Assembly (NCBI GenBank): GCA_910585795.1
Contig: CAJUFV010000187.1
Coordinates: forward strand, 1 to 7,516
Reading direction: 5' to 3'
Origin: an uncultured Clostridia bacterium
Lineage (GTDB): Bacteria > Bacillota > Clostridia > UBA1381
Length of the DNA stretch: 7,516 bases
Each line of letters starts with the position of its first letter. Within the stretch, counting starts at the first letter, position 1. The position numbers were made by a program, and so were the translations under genes. The notes under the pieces were generated by a model. That model saw only the letters and a list, made by a program, of their open reading frames with translations. It searched no databases and was not told where the DNA came from. This document shows positions 1-6,426 of the stretch, one piece after another.

Positions 1-585
1 CTAACCGCCTCTATTATAAGCGTTACCTCTCTTATCTTTAACGCGAAAGGGAATCCTGCGGGACAGTTTTTAATGATTATATTCAGTATTATGTATGCGG
101 TACTATCTTTTACTTTTACGTATTACGGAGAAATGATAATATATCTTGGTATGACAGCTCCTATGGCTGTATTCGCCCTCATCATATGGCTGAGAAATCC
201 TTATAACGGGAACAAGGCTCAGGTACGGATAAACCGTTTAAAACACAAGGAACTGTTTTTTTTACCGGTTCTTACCGCTGTGGTTACGCTTATTTTTTAT
301 TTTGTGCTTAAAGCCTTTAATACAGCCAATCTATTACCAAGTACACTATCTGTTACAACGAGCTTTATAGCGGCGTATCTGACATTCAGACGAAGCGCAT
401 ATTTTGCGCTTGCATACGCCGCAAATGATATTGTGCTGATAGTTCTGTGGACAATGGCTGCCATAAACGATATATCTTATTTATCCGTTATTATCTGTTT
501 TATAATGTTTTTAATAAATGATATATATGGTTTTATAAACTGGGTAAAAATGCGGAAGCATCAAAAAAGAGGCTTTCCGCTATGA
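1..585 (+). CDS. pnuC: PnuC-type nicotinamide riboside/mononucleotide transporter, 5' end cut by window
   Basis: Inner-membrane facilitator of the PnuC family, which takes up nicotinamide riboside (an NAD precursor) driven by cytoplasmic phosphorylation. The frame is open from base 1, and the 24 codons before the first ATG (base 73) look like family sequence, including FNAKGNPAGQF, so the gene begins outside the window and base 73 is not its start. 194 residues are visible; from memory family members run somewhat over 200, so probably only the first few tens are missing. Several hydrophobic segments are evident (about residues 24-42, 45-64, 85-105, 115-132, 140-156 and 158-176). A typical PnuC signature is present: AANDIVLIVLW (about 140-150) and, near the C-terminus, NDIYGFINWVKMRKHQ, where the Trp/Asn-rich helix lies. 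Regulation cannot be judged because the promoter region is not in view. The NimA-like gene follows 31 bases downstream. Substrate within the vitamin-transporter group (riboside versus related compounds) is inferred from family only. Confidence 0.86.
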   Translation, partial: LTASIISVTSLIFNAKGNPAGQFLMIIFSIMYAVLSFTFTYYGEMIIYLGMTAPMAVFALIIWLRNPYNGNKAQVRINRLKHKELFFLPVLTAVVTLIFYFVLKAFNTANLLPSTLSVTTSFIAAYLTFRRSAYFALAYAANDIVLIVLWTMAAINDISYLSVIICFIMFLINDIYGFINWVKMRKHQKRGFPL

Positions 586-616
586 ATAACAAATTACAGA
601 CGGAGGATTATATAAT

Positions 617-1114
617 ATGAAATTCAGAGAAATGAGACGAAACAAACAACAGCTTACTGAAGCCGAATGTATTGAAATCTTAAAAAGGAGCACATCCGGC
701 ACACTCGCTGTTTCAGGCGATAACGGCTATCCCTATGCGGTACCGCTAAGCTATGTTTATCATAATAACAGTCTATATTTTCACTGCGCAAAAAACGGAC
801 ACAAGCTTGACGCTATAAAAGGCAGCAATAAGGTTTCTTTCTGCGTGATTGACCGTGACGAAATACTTCCTGAAAAATATACTACATGCTTTCAAAGTGT
901 CATAATATTTGGCCGCGCAAGCATTATGAAAGACAATGAAGCAATTCTCAGAGCTATCAAGCTGCTTTCATTAAAATACGCTCCAAATAACAGTGATGAA
1001 AGCATTAATGAAGAAATTAAAAAAGGACTGCCCGCAATGCATATGGTGAAAATTGAAATTGAGCATATGACAGGAAAAGAAGCTATTGAGCTTACCCAAA
1101 AACGCGTAAAATAA
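617..1114 (+). CDS. Pyridoxamine 5'-phosphate oxidase-fold flavoprotein, NimA-like
   Basis: A 165-residue cytoplasmic protein of the FMN-binding split-barrel superfamily, in the branch annotated as NimA-related or pyridoxamine 5'-phosphate oxidase family. Visible signatures are the N-terminal MRRNKQQLTEAEC segment, then GTLAVSGDNGYPYAVPLSYVY (about residues 28-48, with the conserved GYPYAVP) and YFHCAKNGHKLDAI (about 54-67), followed by a beta strand KVSFCVID and a C-terminal helix. Length is normal for the group. Named Nim proteins reduce 5-nitroimidazoles, but most clostridial relatives have no proven substrate, so drug resistance should not be inferred. The start is supported by GGAGG at 602-606, ten bases before the ATG. 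It follows pnuC by 31 bases with no terminator between, suggesting one transcript, and its stop codon lies inside the terminator stem at 1111-1143. Confidence 0.86.
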   Translation: MKFREMRRNKQQLTEAECIEILKRSTSGTLAVSGDNGYPYAVPLSYVYHNNSLYFHCAKNGHKLDAIKGSNKVSFCVIDRDEILPEKYTTCFQSVIIFGRASIMKDNEAILRAIKLLSLKYAPNNSDESINEEIKKGLPAMHMVKIEIEHMTGKEAIELTQKRVK

Positions 1115-1143
1115 GAGGTTATCTTTGTTAGATAACCTCTTAT
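1111..1143. terminator. Bidirectional intrinsic terminator between convergent genes
   Basis: A perfect 13-bp inverted repeat, ATAAGAGGTTATC at 1111-1123 and GATAACCTCTTAT at 1131-1143, with a 7-base loop TTTGTTA. The plus-strand transcript runs on into TTTATATT and the minus-strand transcript into TTTACGCG, so both sides have a short U-rich tail. The left arm contains the stop codon of the NimA-like gene (TAA at 1112-1114), and the right arm abuts the stop codon of cls (1144-1146), so one hairpin serves both convergent units. Confidence 0.85.
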
Positions 1144-2685
1144 TTATATTAACGGCGCAACAAGACGCATAATATGTCCGATTATACGAGTAAAAATATT
1201 AAAATGCTTTACATCTTCCAGAGTTATTTTCTTTGATAAGCAGAGCGTATCATTAAAATCATGCTCAATATCTATAATAGCCGGAACATTCATCATATAC
1301 GCGGCGCATTCATAATGAAGATAAAGACTGCGGTAATCATGATTGATTGTTCCAACAATTGCCCGTGTTCCGTCACTTACTGACATTTTCGCATGAACAA
1401 ATCCGGGTGTATACTCATAAATTTCAATACCGACGCTGAGAAGTTCCTTATAATAGGTTCTGGCAAGATAAAACGCATAAGCCTTATCTGGTATATGCGG
1501 AAGAATAAGCTTCACATCAACGCCTCTCTGCGCGGCGTATTTCATGCTTTCGTACATTTCATCATCTAGCACAAGATAAGGCGTCATAATATAAACATAA
1601 TTTGACGCATTGTCAAGATTATGTATATACGCTCTTTTTCCCACATAAACATCATCAAGCGGCGTATCTCCAAACGGAATAATATATCCGTCGCCGTCCG
1701 CGGAATATGTTTTAGGCGCATTTATATATTCTCCTCCGTCCGGTATCTTACCGTCAGCTGAATTAACATTCCACATTCCCAGAAACATTGACGTAAAACC
1801 GGCTGCCGCGTCACCGTGAAGCATAAAACCGGTATCCTTCCAGTAACCGAACCGCTCCTTTTTGTTTATATATTCATCAGCTATATTTATTCCTCCGCAA
1901 AATGCGGCTATTCCGTCTATAACAATTATTTTTCTATGGTCACGATTATTCTGATGTGTCGATAAAAGCGGCATTATCGGTGAAAAAATACGGCATTGTA
2001 TACCATAATGCTCCAGCACCTCGTTATAATGACGCGGCAGTGTCGTAACACATCCCATGCCGTCGTACATAAGCCTGACCTCCACGCCCTGACGTACCTT
2101 CTGACGTAAGATATCAAGCACCTCCGTCCACATGCGGTCCGCGGAATTTATTATAAAAAATTCCATAAAAATAAACTTTTCCGCTTTAAGGAGCTCGCGT
2201 TTCATATCCTCAAACATTCTCTCTCCTGACGGATAATACTGTACAGACGTATTTGTATATACCGGAGAACCTCCGTACTTTGAGAGGTATCTCGCAAAGC
2301 TTTCCTCCCTTCTGTCGAAAAGGCTTATATTTTTCATAATTTCCCCATCCTGAACAAGATATTTTGAATTTATCTCCCGCGCGCGGTTATAATCATCCTT
2401 TATATTGCGTGAAACCCCTCTTGTTCTTGTGAAAAGATAAAACAAAACACCAAACACAGGAATAACAGCTATAAGAAGTATCCATGTCATTTTAAATGTC
2501 GATTCACTTGTACGGTTTATCTCGCAGATTATAAGCACAGCACTCAGAGCCGTGGTAAAGCCCATCAATGCCTTCGAGTAATCAGAAATCCATATGAACA
2601 TTGCCACAAAAACAACAACCTGTAAAAGCAGCATTAAAAACGCGAAAAACTTATTTGAATATAAAAGTCTGTTAAGCTTTTTCAT
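1144..2685 (-). CDS. cls: Cardiolipin synthase (PLD superfamily)
   Basis: Membrane-bound bacterial cardiolipin synthase, which condenses phosphatidylglycerol molecules to cardiolipin plus glycerol. Reading from the preferred start gives 513 residues, typical of the family. The N-terminus holds three hydrophobic segments (about 13-33, 39-56, 66-86) with the PLDc_N-like part around the last two. Two complete HxKx4D catalytic motifs follow: H250-R-K252...D257 (then GIAAFCGGINIADEYI) and H431-A-K433...D438 (then VGTINHDYRSLYLHYE). Both active-site halves are intact. Start choice: the open frame runs up to an ATG at 2784, but that overlaps the upstream gene and lacks a good ribosome binding site. 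The ATG at 2685 has AAGGAG at the right distance, and the sequence after it is the hydrophobic family N-terminus. It follows the DUF5662 gene by 32 bases and ends at the shared terminator. Confidence 0.93.
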   Translation of the reverse strand: MKKLNRLLYSNKFFAFLMLLLQVVVFVAMFIWISDYSKALMGFTTALSAVLIICEINRTSESTFKMTWILLIAVIPVFGVLFYLFTRTRGVSRNIKDDYNRAREINSKYLVQDGEIMKNISLFDRREESFARYLSKYGGSPVYTNTSVQYYPSGERMFEDMKRELLKAEKFIFMEFFIINSADRMWTEVLDILRQKVRQGVEVRLMYDGMGCVTTLPRHYNEVLEHYGIQCRIFSPIMPLLSTHQNNRDHRKIIVIDGIAAFCGGINIADEYINKKERFGYWKDTGFMLHGDAAAGFTSMFLGMWNVNSADGKIPDGGEYINAPKTYSADGDGYIIPFGDTPLDDVYVGKRAYIHNLDNASNYVYIMTPYLVLDDEMYESMKYAAQRGVDVKLILPHIPDKAYAFYLARTYYKELLSVGIEIYEYTPGFVHAKMSVSDGTRAIVGTINHDYRSLYLHYECAAYMMNVPAIIDIEHDFNDTLCLSKKITLEDVKHFNIFTRIIGHIMRLVAPLI

Positions 2686-2691
2686 AAAAAT

Positions 2692-2697
2692 CTCCTT
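2692..2697 (-). promoter_or_regulatory. Ribosome binding site deciding the cls start
   Basis: On the minus strand this reads AAGGAG, followed by six bases and then the ATG at 2685. It fixes the cls start 33 codons inside the longest open frame. It lies in the 32-base gap after the stop codon of the DUF5662 gene. Confidence 0.85.
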
Positions 2698-2717
2698 TCC
2701 CCGTATTATTGCAGATA

Positions 2718-3239
2718 TTATTTTAGTGACCTGATATATGCGAAGGTTTTTTTCTCGCCTTCCTTTTGCAGCATTTTCAGCCATCCCTCAAGCAGCTTTG
2801 CCGTTTCGGGATGCATATAATTTTTCGCGTTGCCTCTTTCAAAATATTCTATCGGATTATTATTTGTATATTTATCTCCAAGATATATTTTCCCTGCCGC
2901 GACACGGTCACAAAACATTTCCTTTACATATCTGAGCGGCATTTTTACAGGCTCAGCACGATGTGTGACAATATTATAATCCACCCAGTATTCAAAATGA
3001 TGACGGTTTCTTCCCTTGTGATGCATCCATGCTTTTGAATATCCGTATGTACGCCTCTCCCCCTCTGTGGGACTCCGGTCGCCCAGATAAAATTTCGCAC
3101 CGGGAAGAAATTCCGTCAGGCTGTATTTTGACAAGTCATGACGCAGTCCCTGCCATAAAATACCGCACCGCATACAATGATATATAACCTTATGCCGATG
3201 TCTTGTTATTGTCAAAAAATGCTTTACAAAATGCCGCAT
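2718..3239 (-). CDS. DUF5662 family protein, function unknown
   Basis: A 173-residue soluble-looking protein that I recognise as the DUF5662 family, widespread in Firmicutes and of unknown function. It is rich in conserved-looking histidines and acids: TRHRHK (12-17), GLRHDLSKYS (31-40), WMHHKGRNRHHFEYW (71-85), MFCDRVAAGK (108-117), and a C-terminal helix ending TFAYIRSLK. The spacing H...HD...HH...HH...D is reminiscent of metal-binding HD-type phosphohydrolases, but that is inference from the pattern only. No signal peptide or membrane segment is seen. Start choice: the ATG at 3239 has a modest GGGAAG nine bases upstream (3249-3254) and keeps the full family N-terminus. It is the first gene of the minus-strand operon, with its own promoter at 3273-3301, and is followed by cls after 32 bases. 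This linkage suggests, but does not prove, a role tied to membrane lipid or envelope. Confidence 0.85.
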   Translation of the reverse strand: MRHFVKHFLTITRHRHKVIYHCMRCGILWQGLRHDLSKYSLTEFLPGAKFYLGDRSPTEGERRTYGYSKAWMHHKGRNRHHFEYWVDYNIVTHRAEPVKMPLRYVKEMFCDRVAAGKIYLGDKYTNNNPIEYFERGNAKNYMHPETAKLLEGWLKMLQKEGEKKTFAYIRSLK

Positions 3240-3272
3240 ACCATTAAACTTCCCTTTTTTCTATAATATTTT

Positions 3273-3301
3273 ATTATATCATAAATTTAAACAATTTACA
3301 A
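3273..3301 (-). promoter_or_regulatory. Sigma-A-type promoter for the DUF5662-cls operon
   Basis: On the minus strand: TTGTAA (3301-3296), 17-base spacer, TATAAT (3278-3273), with TG one base before the -10 box (TGATATAAT), an extended -10. The predicted start lies near 3266, giving a leader of roughly 27 bases before the ATG at 3239. The -10 is perfect and the -35 matches at four of six positions. Confidence 0.72.
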
Positions 3302-3331
3302 CAGGCAAAAAATCTGTTTAAACAGTAAATT
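3293..3331. repeat. Nested inverted repeat in the divergent promoter region
   Basis: Outer arms AATTTAC (3293-3299) and GTAAATT (3325-3331) are perfect reverse complements. Inside are AACAG (3300-3304) and a perfect 12-bp palindrome CTGTTTAAACAG (3314-3325), so the central CTGTT can pair with either flanking AACAG. The left arm overlaps the -35 box of the leftward promoter. This is what a repressor or activator site could look like. No known regulator is recognised, and AT-rich sequence yields some inverted repeats by chance. Confidence 0.45.
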
Positions 3332-3365
3332 CTCTATAATCTAAAATACGCGGCTTTTACATAAA

Positions 3366-3394
3366 TTGACACCAGCATGTTAATGTGATATAAT
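3366..3394 (+). promoter_or_regulatory. Consensus sigma-A promoter for the large secreted protein
   Basis: TTGACA (3366-3371), a 17-base spacer and TATAAT (3389-3394) match the vegetative consensus at all twelve positions with optimal spacing. TG lies one base before the -10 (TGATATAAT), adding an extended -10. The expected start near 3401 leaves a leader of only about 18 bases, barely more than the ribosome binding site. Strong transcription with little room for leader control is inferred. Confidence 0.9.
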
Positions 3395-3418
3395 GACAAA
3401 AAAGAAAGGATGAGTTTA

Positions 3419-6235
3419 ATGAAAAAACAAATAATAAGCATTATTATGTCTCTGGCAATGATTGTATCGCTGATTCCATACGCTGCCAGTGCGGAAGAAC
3501 CGGAAATTATCAGCTACAGCACAGCATTTGAAAACAGCAGCTACATATTCAATGTACAGCTGAATAATATTACAGACGATGGAAAACTTATTGCGGCAAT
3601 ATATAACCATGGTATTCTTACAGGAATCAGTTCAGAAACAATTGAAGCCGGAGAAACCTCTAAAAACGTCGCTGTTCCGTCAGTGGATGGAGATACCGCA
3701 AGCAAAATCAAATTATTTATATGGGACAATCTTAACAACATAAGACCTCAATGCCAAAGCATCACGGATTACAGCAAAATTGAGCTGTCCGCGCAGGATT
3801 TTGACGATGCAAGCTCTTTTCACGCCGATTCCGCTCTATACTTCTATCCGTCCGGACAAAGAGAAGAATCCGTTAAATATCCACTTGCAGACAGTTATAC
3901 GGTATATGTAAACAACAAGATTAGCCAATTATCATATGACGAAATTATAGAATATATCTCAAACGGAGCTTCCTATGTTACTCTTCAGAAAGATTCTGTC
4001 ACAGATTTGGCTTACAATGAAATTATGATTAATATGTATGCCACGGCAGTAGTAGATGAAGTAGTGCCAAAGTCTCCGCAGCTATATATTTATTTCAAAA
4101 ACTATAGTCAAGGGGCTGGTTCAAGAATGACTATAAATCCCAATGATGATAATTACAGCTATTCCTTTAAATTAAACGGTGAAGAAATAGACCCTGCTGA
4201 CCTTCAGCCATATGATGTTCTTACAATCGCGTATGAATATGACAACTTTGCACATTCGCCCTTCTACGAAGTTATAGTATCAAGAGACACTGTAAACAGC
4301 GTTAAATTTACAGGTGAAAATAATGATGTATATACTTTTGACAATAAGCAATATAAATCATCTATCTACATTGAGCCTTCAGCAGGAAACGATTACATTC
4401 TTTATCTTGACTGTTTTGGAAAAATCTCTTATATTACAGAGGATTATTCTAATAAGAAATATGGTATTCTGAAAGATATTTATAAAAAAGCAGATGAAAA
4501 TTACTATGCTTCTGTTATAAATAAAGCCGGAATCGAAGAGGAATATCAGATAAATGAGGATAATCTTTCCGACTATAAACAATATCTTAACAACTGGACA
4601 GAAAACGGCGCTGAATATGACAATTCAGATGAATCGGAAACATCAATGCTGAATTTATATCCTGAACAGGTAATTACATACAATATTGATTCATCAGACA
4701 TGCTTACTATTAATAATCATTTAAGAAAAACATATGCTTTAAACCGTATATACAACGCGCCGGAAAATAAACTTTCCTCAAATAAGCTGTCAGAATCCAT
4801 TATTATTCTGGATATATCAAACATCAATAACAGCAATGAAATAAAAGTAATTTCACCGGATAACTTAATTGACGGCAACAGGTACAGTATGACCCTGTAT
4901 GAACAGTCAGATGAAGACAGGACATATCAGTTCGCTTTGCTCACAGAAGGTGATGTGATTGACAATGAAAGCGAAGAAACAGAGCTTTATGAGGGATATG
5001 GAATTCTTGATAATATTTACAAAAAAGCAAACGGTAATTATTACGCCTATATCATTACCAACAACGGCAATGGTTTAGAATATAAATTAGATAAAAAATA
5101 TGTTAATACTGCAAATACCGAGGATAATGACAAAATGTATTACACATCGTATCTGAACGGATGGACAGACTCCACTGACGGTTTTATTTACAATCAGCCG
5201 GATGATTTAACCACTGCAAAGCTCAGCCGGTATCCGCGGCAGGCTATCAGATACGCAGTATCCTCATTAAATAAAATCACTGTCAAGGAATTTCTAACAG
5301 GCGTTGAAATAGATGATTTATATAATGAAGCAGACGGCGCACTTGGCGCCGCGGCAATTTCAGACACTACTGTAATTCTTGATATTTCATGCGCGGACAG
5401 CAAAAATACTGTTAAATCTATTTCAAAGAATCATTTAGTTGATAACAACAGATATTTGTTTAATGTATACGGTAATTCTGATGCCAACGGAACATATCCG
5501 TTCGTTATAATTAAAGAAGCTCCTGTTACATATAATTCTGACACACAGCTTGCTGTTTTTAACAGCAGTGAGCCTGTCATATATGACGGAAACGAACATA
5601 TGGCATACAATGTCTTTATTAATAACGAACGGCGTCAATTGATTATCAGTAATGACTATAATGCTCCGCAGCTGAACGATGGAGACCCGATTGTGTTTAA
5701 TACAAACTCGTCAGGTGAAATTACCGACGTCAAGCTGTTGTTTAAGGATGCAAATTTACTAAACGGCAGCTCATACAAAGATATATATAAAAAAGCAGTT
5801 ACAAATCATGAAACACTCCTGGCAGATGATATAGACGAGTTTACAAAGAATAATCTGTCAGATAAATATAATACCGTGCAGTTTAAATTTGGTGTTCTTG
5901 TAAACAGAAGCGGCAACACAATAACACTGGGTACAATTGATAAAAATGGCGGCGTTAACTATGATACTGGTATTGAAATGTATATAAATAATATGAATAC
6001 TGTAATCTATAACTATGCCTTTCCGAATTATTCGAATCGATTATCAAATGTTCGTCTTGATGATACAATTGAATCCACGCCTAACGTTAAAAGCGCCTTA
6101 TCAACAAATTTATCCGGTCAGGATATTCTCGACCTGACACATGATGATGTTATGGATTCCATAGTATTTGCTCTTGTAAGAATTAAAAATGATAATGAAC
6201 CTCAGGAAATCTACATGATTACAAATAATAACTAA
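3419..6235 (+). CDS. Large secreted repeat-containing protein of unknown function
   Basis: Function not recognised. From the preferred start the product has 938 residues. A clear signal peptide is seen: MKK, a hydrophobic core, then AASA before EE, with likely cleavage after residue 25. An N-terminal beta-sandwich-like module (about 27-115) ends in KLFIWDNLNNIRPQC; similar FxWDxLxxxxPxC endings occur, from memory, in accessory modules of clostridial extracellular enzymes. A second module (about 137-215) runs from ALYFYPSG to MYATAVVDEV. Two tandem copies of a larger unit lie at about 348-510 and 527-700, both starting YGIL..IYKKA. A third, partial echo (YKDIYKKA, about 786-793) precedes a C-terminal module with VLVNRSGNTITLGTID and a final strand-rich stretch. 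It is rich in Asn, Asp, Tyr and Ser and has only three Cys. No catalytic motif, S-layer homology domain, LPXTG signal or C-terminal membrane anchor is visible, so free secretion or non-covalent wall binding is likely. Start choice: AAAGGA at 3405-3410 sits eight bases before the ATG at 3419; the in-frame ATG at 3410 overlaps that site and is unlikely. Confidence 0.88.
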   Translation: MKKQIISIIMSLAMIVSLIPYAASAEEPEIISYSTAFENSSYIFNVQLNNITDDGKLIAAIYNHGILTGISSETIEAGETSKNVAVPSVDGDTASKIKLFIWDNLNNIRPQCQSITDYSKIELSAQDFDDASSFHADSALYFYPSGQREESVKYPLADSYTVYVNNKISQLSYDEIIEYISNGASYVTLQKDSVTDLAYNEIMINMYATAVVDEVVPKSPQLYIYFKNYSQGAGSRMTINPNDDNYSYSFKLNGEEIDPADLQPYDVLTIAYEYDNFAHSPFYEVIVSRDTVNSVKFTGENNDVYTFDNKQYKSSIYIEPSAGNDYILYLDCFGKISYITEDYSNKKYGILKDIYKKADENYYASVINKAGIEEEYQINEDNLSDYKQYLNNWTENGAEYDNSDESETSMLNLYPEQVITYNIDSSDMLTINNHLRKTYALNRIYNAPENKLSSNKLSESIIILDISNINNSNEIKVISPDNLIDGNRYSMTLYEQSDEDRTYQFALLTEGDVIDNESEETELYEGYGILDNIYKKANGNYYAYIITNNGNGLEYKLDKKYVNTANTEDNDKMYYTSYLNGWTDSTDGFIYNQPDDLTTAKLSRYPRQAIRYAVSSLNKITVKEFLTGVEIDDLYNEADGALGAAAISDTTVILDISCADSKNTVKSISKNHLVDNNRYLFNVYGNSDANGTYPFVIIKEAPVTYNSDTQLAVFNSSEPVIYDGNEHMAYNVFINNERRQLIISNDYNAPQLNDGDPIVFNTNSSGEITDVKLLFKDANLLNGSSYKDIYKKAVTNHETLLADDIDEFTKNNLSDKYNTVQFKFGVLVNRSGNTITLGTIDKNGGVNYDTGIEMYINNMNTVIYNYAFPNYSNRLSNVRLDDTIESTPNVKSALSTNLSGQDILDLTHDDVMDSIVFALVRIKNDNEPQEIYMITNNN
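4460..4948 (+). repeat. Internal protein repeat, copy A
   Basis: Coding repeat of about 163 residues. Landmarks shared in order with copy B are YGIL, IYKKA, NYYA, EY(Q/K)(I/L), YLN.WT, YP.Q.I.Y, (I/V)ILDIS, the S-x(4)-L(I/V)D-x-N-RY segment, and a final strand ending TE/KE. Codons for the same residues differ between copies, so the duplication is old and maintained by protein-level selection. Confidence 0.85.
4997..5518 (+). repeat. Internal protein repeat, copy B
   Basis: Coding repeat of about 174 residues, the second tandem copy. It is longer than copy A mainly through an insertion of about seven residues after the first strands (around VNTANTEDNDK) and small loop changes. The linker between copies (residues about 511-526) is acidic (Asp/Glu-rich). 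As in copy A, the unit ends in a predicted strand pair after VILDIS. Confidence 0.85.
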
Positions 6236-6319
6236 ATTAAAAAGAATAAAAATGATATATAATAAACACATAAACAGGAAAGTTTTTGTGCAAAAGGAAG
6301 AATTAACAATAAAATGATA

Positions 6320-6336
6320 CAAATTTAACAAATTTA
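6320..6336 (+). repeat. Short tandem direct repeat upstream of gap promoter
   Basis: CAAATTTA occurs twice (6320-6327 and 6329-6336), one base apart, ending just before the probable -35 box. TTAACAA also occurs twice in the same direction (6303-6309 and 6325-6331). TTAACAA is a half of the Rex (NADH-sensing repressor) consensus, but the opposing half is not present at the required spacing, so no operator is claimed. Confidence 0.3.
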
Positions 6337-6337
6337 C

Positions 6338-6366
6338 TTGTATATTTTTAAATTTTGAGGTAAAAT
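6338..6366 (+). promoter_or_regulatory. Probable gap promoter
   Basis: TTGTAT (6338-6343), 17-base spacer, TAAAAT (6361-6366). The -10 matches five of six positions and the -35 only three, so the assignment is moderate. TATAGT at 6366-6371 is a competing -10 without a good -35. A start near 6373 would give a leader of about 54 bases. An independent gap promoter is expected since the preceding gene is unrelated. Confidence 0.55.
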
Positions 6367-6374
6367 ATAGTAAA

Positions 6375-6392
6375 TGGGTACAAGTACACCCA
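6375..6392 (+). promoter_or_regulatory. Imperfect inverted repeat at the start of the gap leader
   Basis: TGGGT (6375-6379) and ACCCA (6388-6392) are inverted around an 8-base centre ACAAGTAC. The G/C runs stand out in an otherwise AT-rich leader and lie at or just after the predicted transcription start, where a repressor site or a short 5' hairpin would act. It does not resemble the CggR or Rex operators that I know. Function is unproven. Confidence 0.35.
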
Positions 6393-6426
6393 GAAACAAT
6401 TTATATATTTTTAGGAGGAATTCAAA

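Noticed and set aside
73..585. pnuC as a complete gene starting at base 73
   Set aside because: The frame is open to base 1 and the upstream codons read as PnuC family sequence, so the gene is truncated by the window edge.
617..1114. Calling the NimA-like gene a nitroimidazole resistance determinant
   Set aside because: The family is broad and most members lack a demonstrated substrate; the sequence alone does not support resistance.
2738..3038. Overlapping plus-strand open frames opposite the DUF5662 gene
   Set aside because: They are antisense to a recognised family, have no ribosome binding site and encode no recognisable protein; they are shadows.
3410..3412. ATG at 3410 as start of the secreted protein
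   Set aside because: It overlaps the AAAGGA ribosome binding site. The ATG nine bases later has correct spacing and begins a standard MKK signal peptide.
4460..5518. Recent duplication or recombination hot spot in the secreted-protein gene
   Set aside because: The repeats are similar as protein but diverged at synonymous positions and in loop length, so there are no long identical DNA stretches.
6303..6331. Rex operator upstream of gap
   Set aside because: Only same-direction TTAACAA half-sites are present. The inverted TTGTTAA half with a 4-base spacer is missing.
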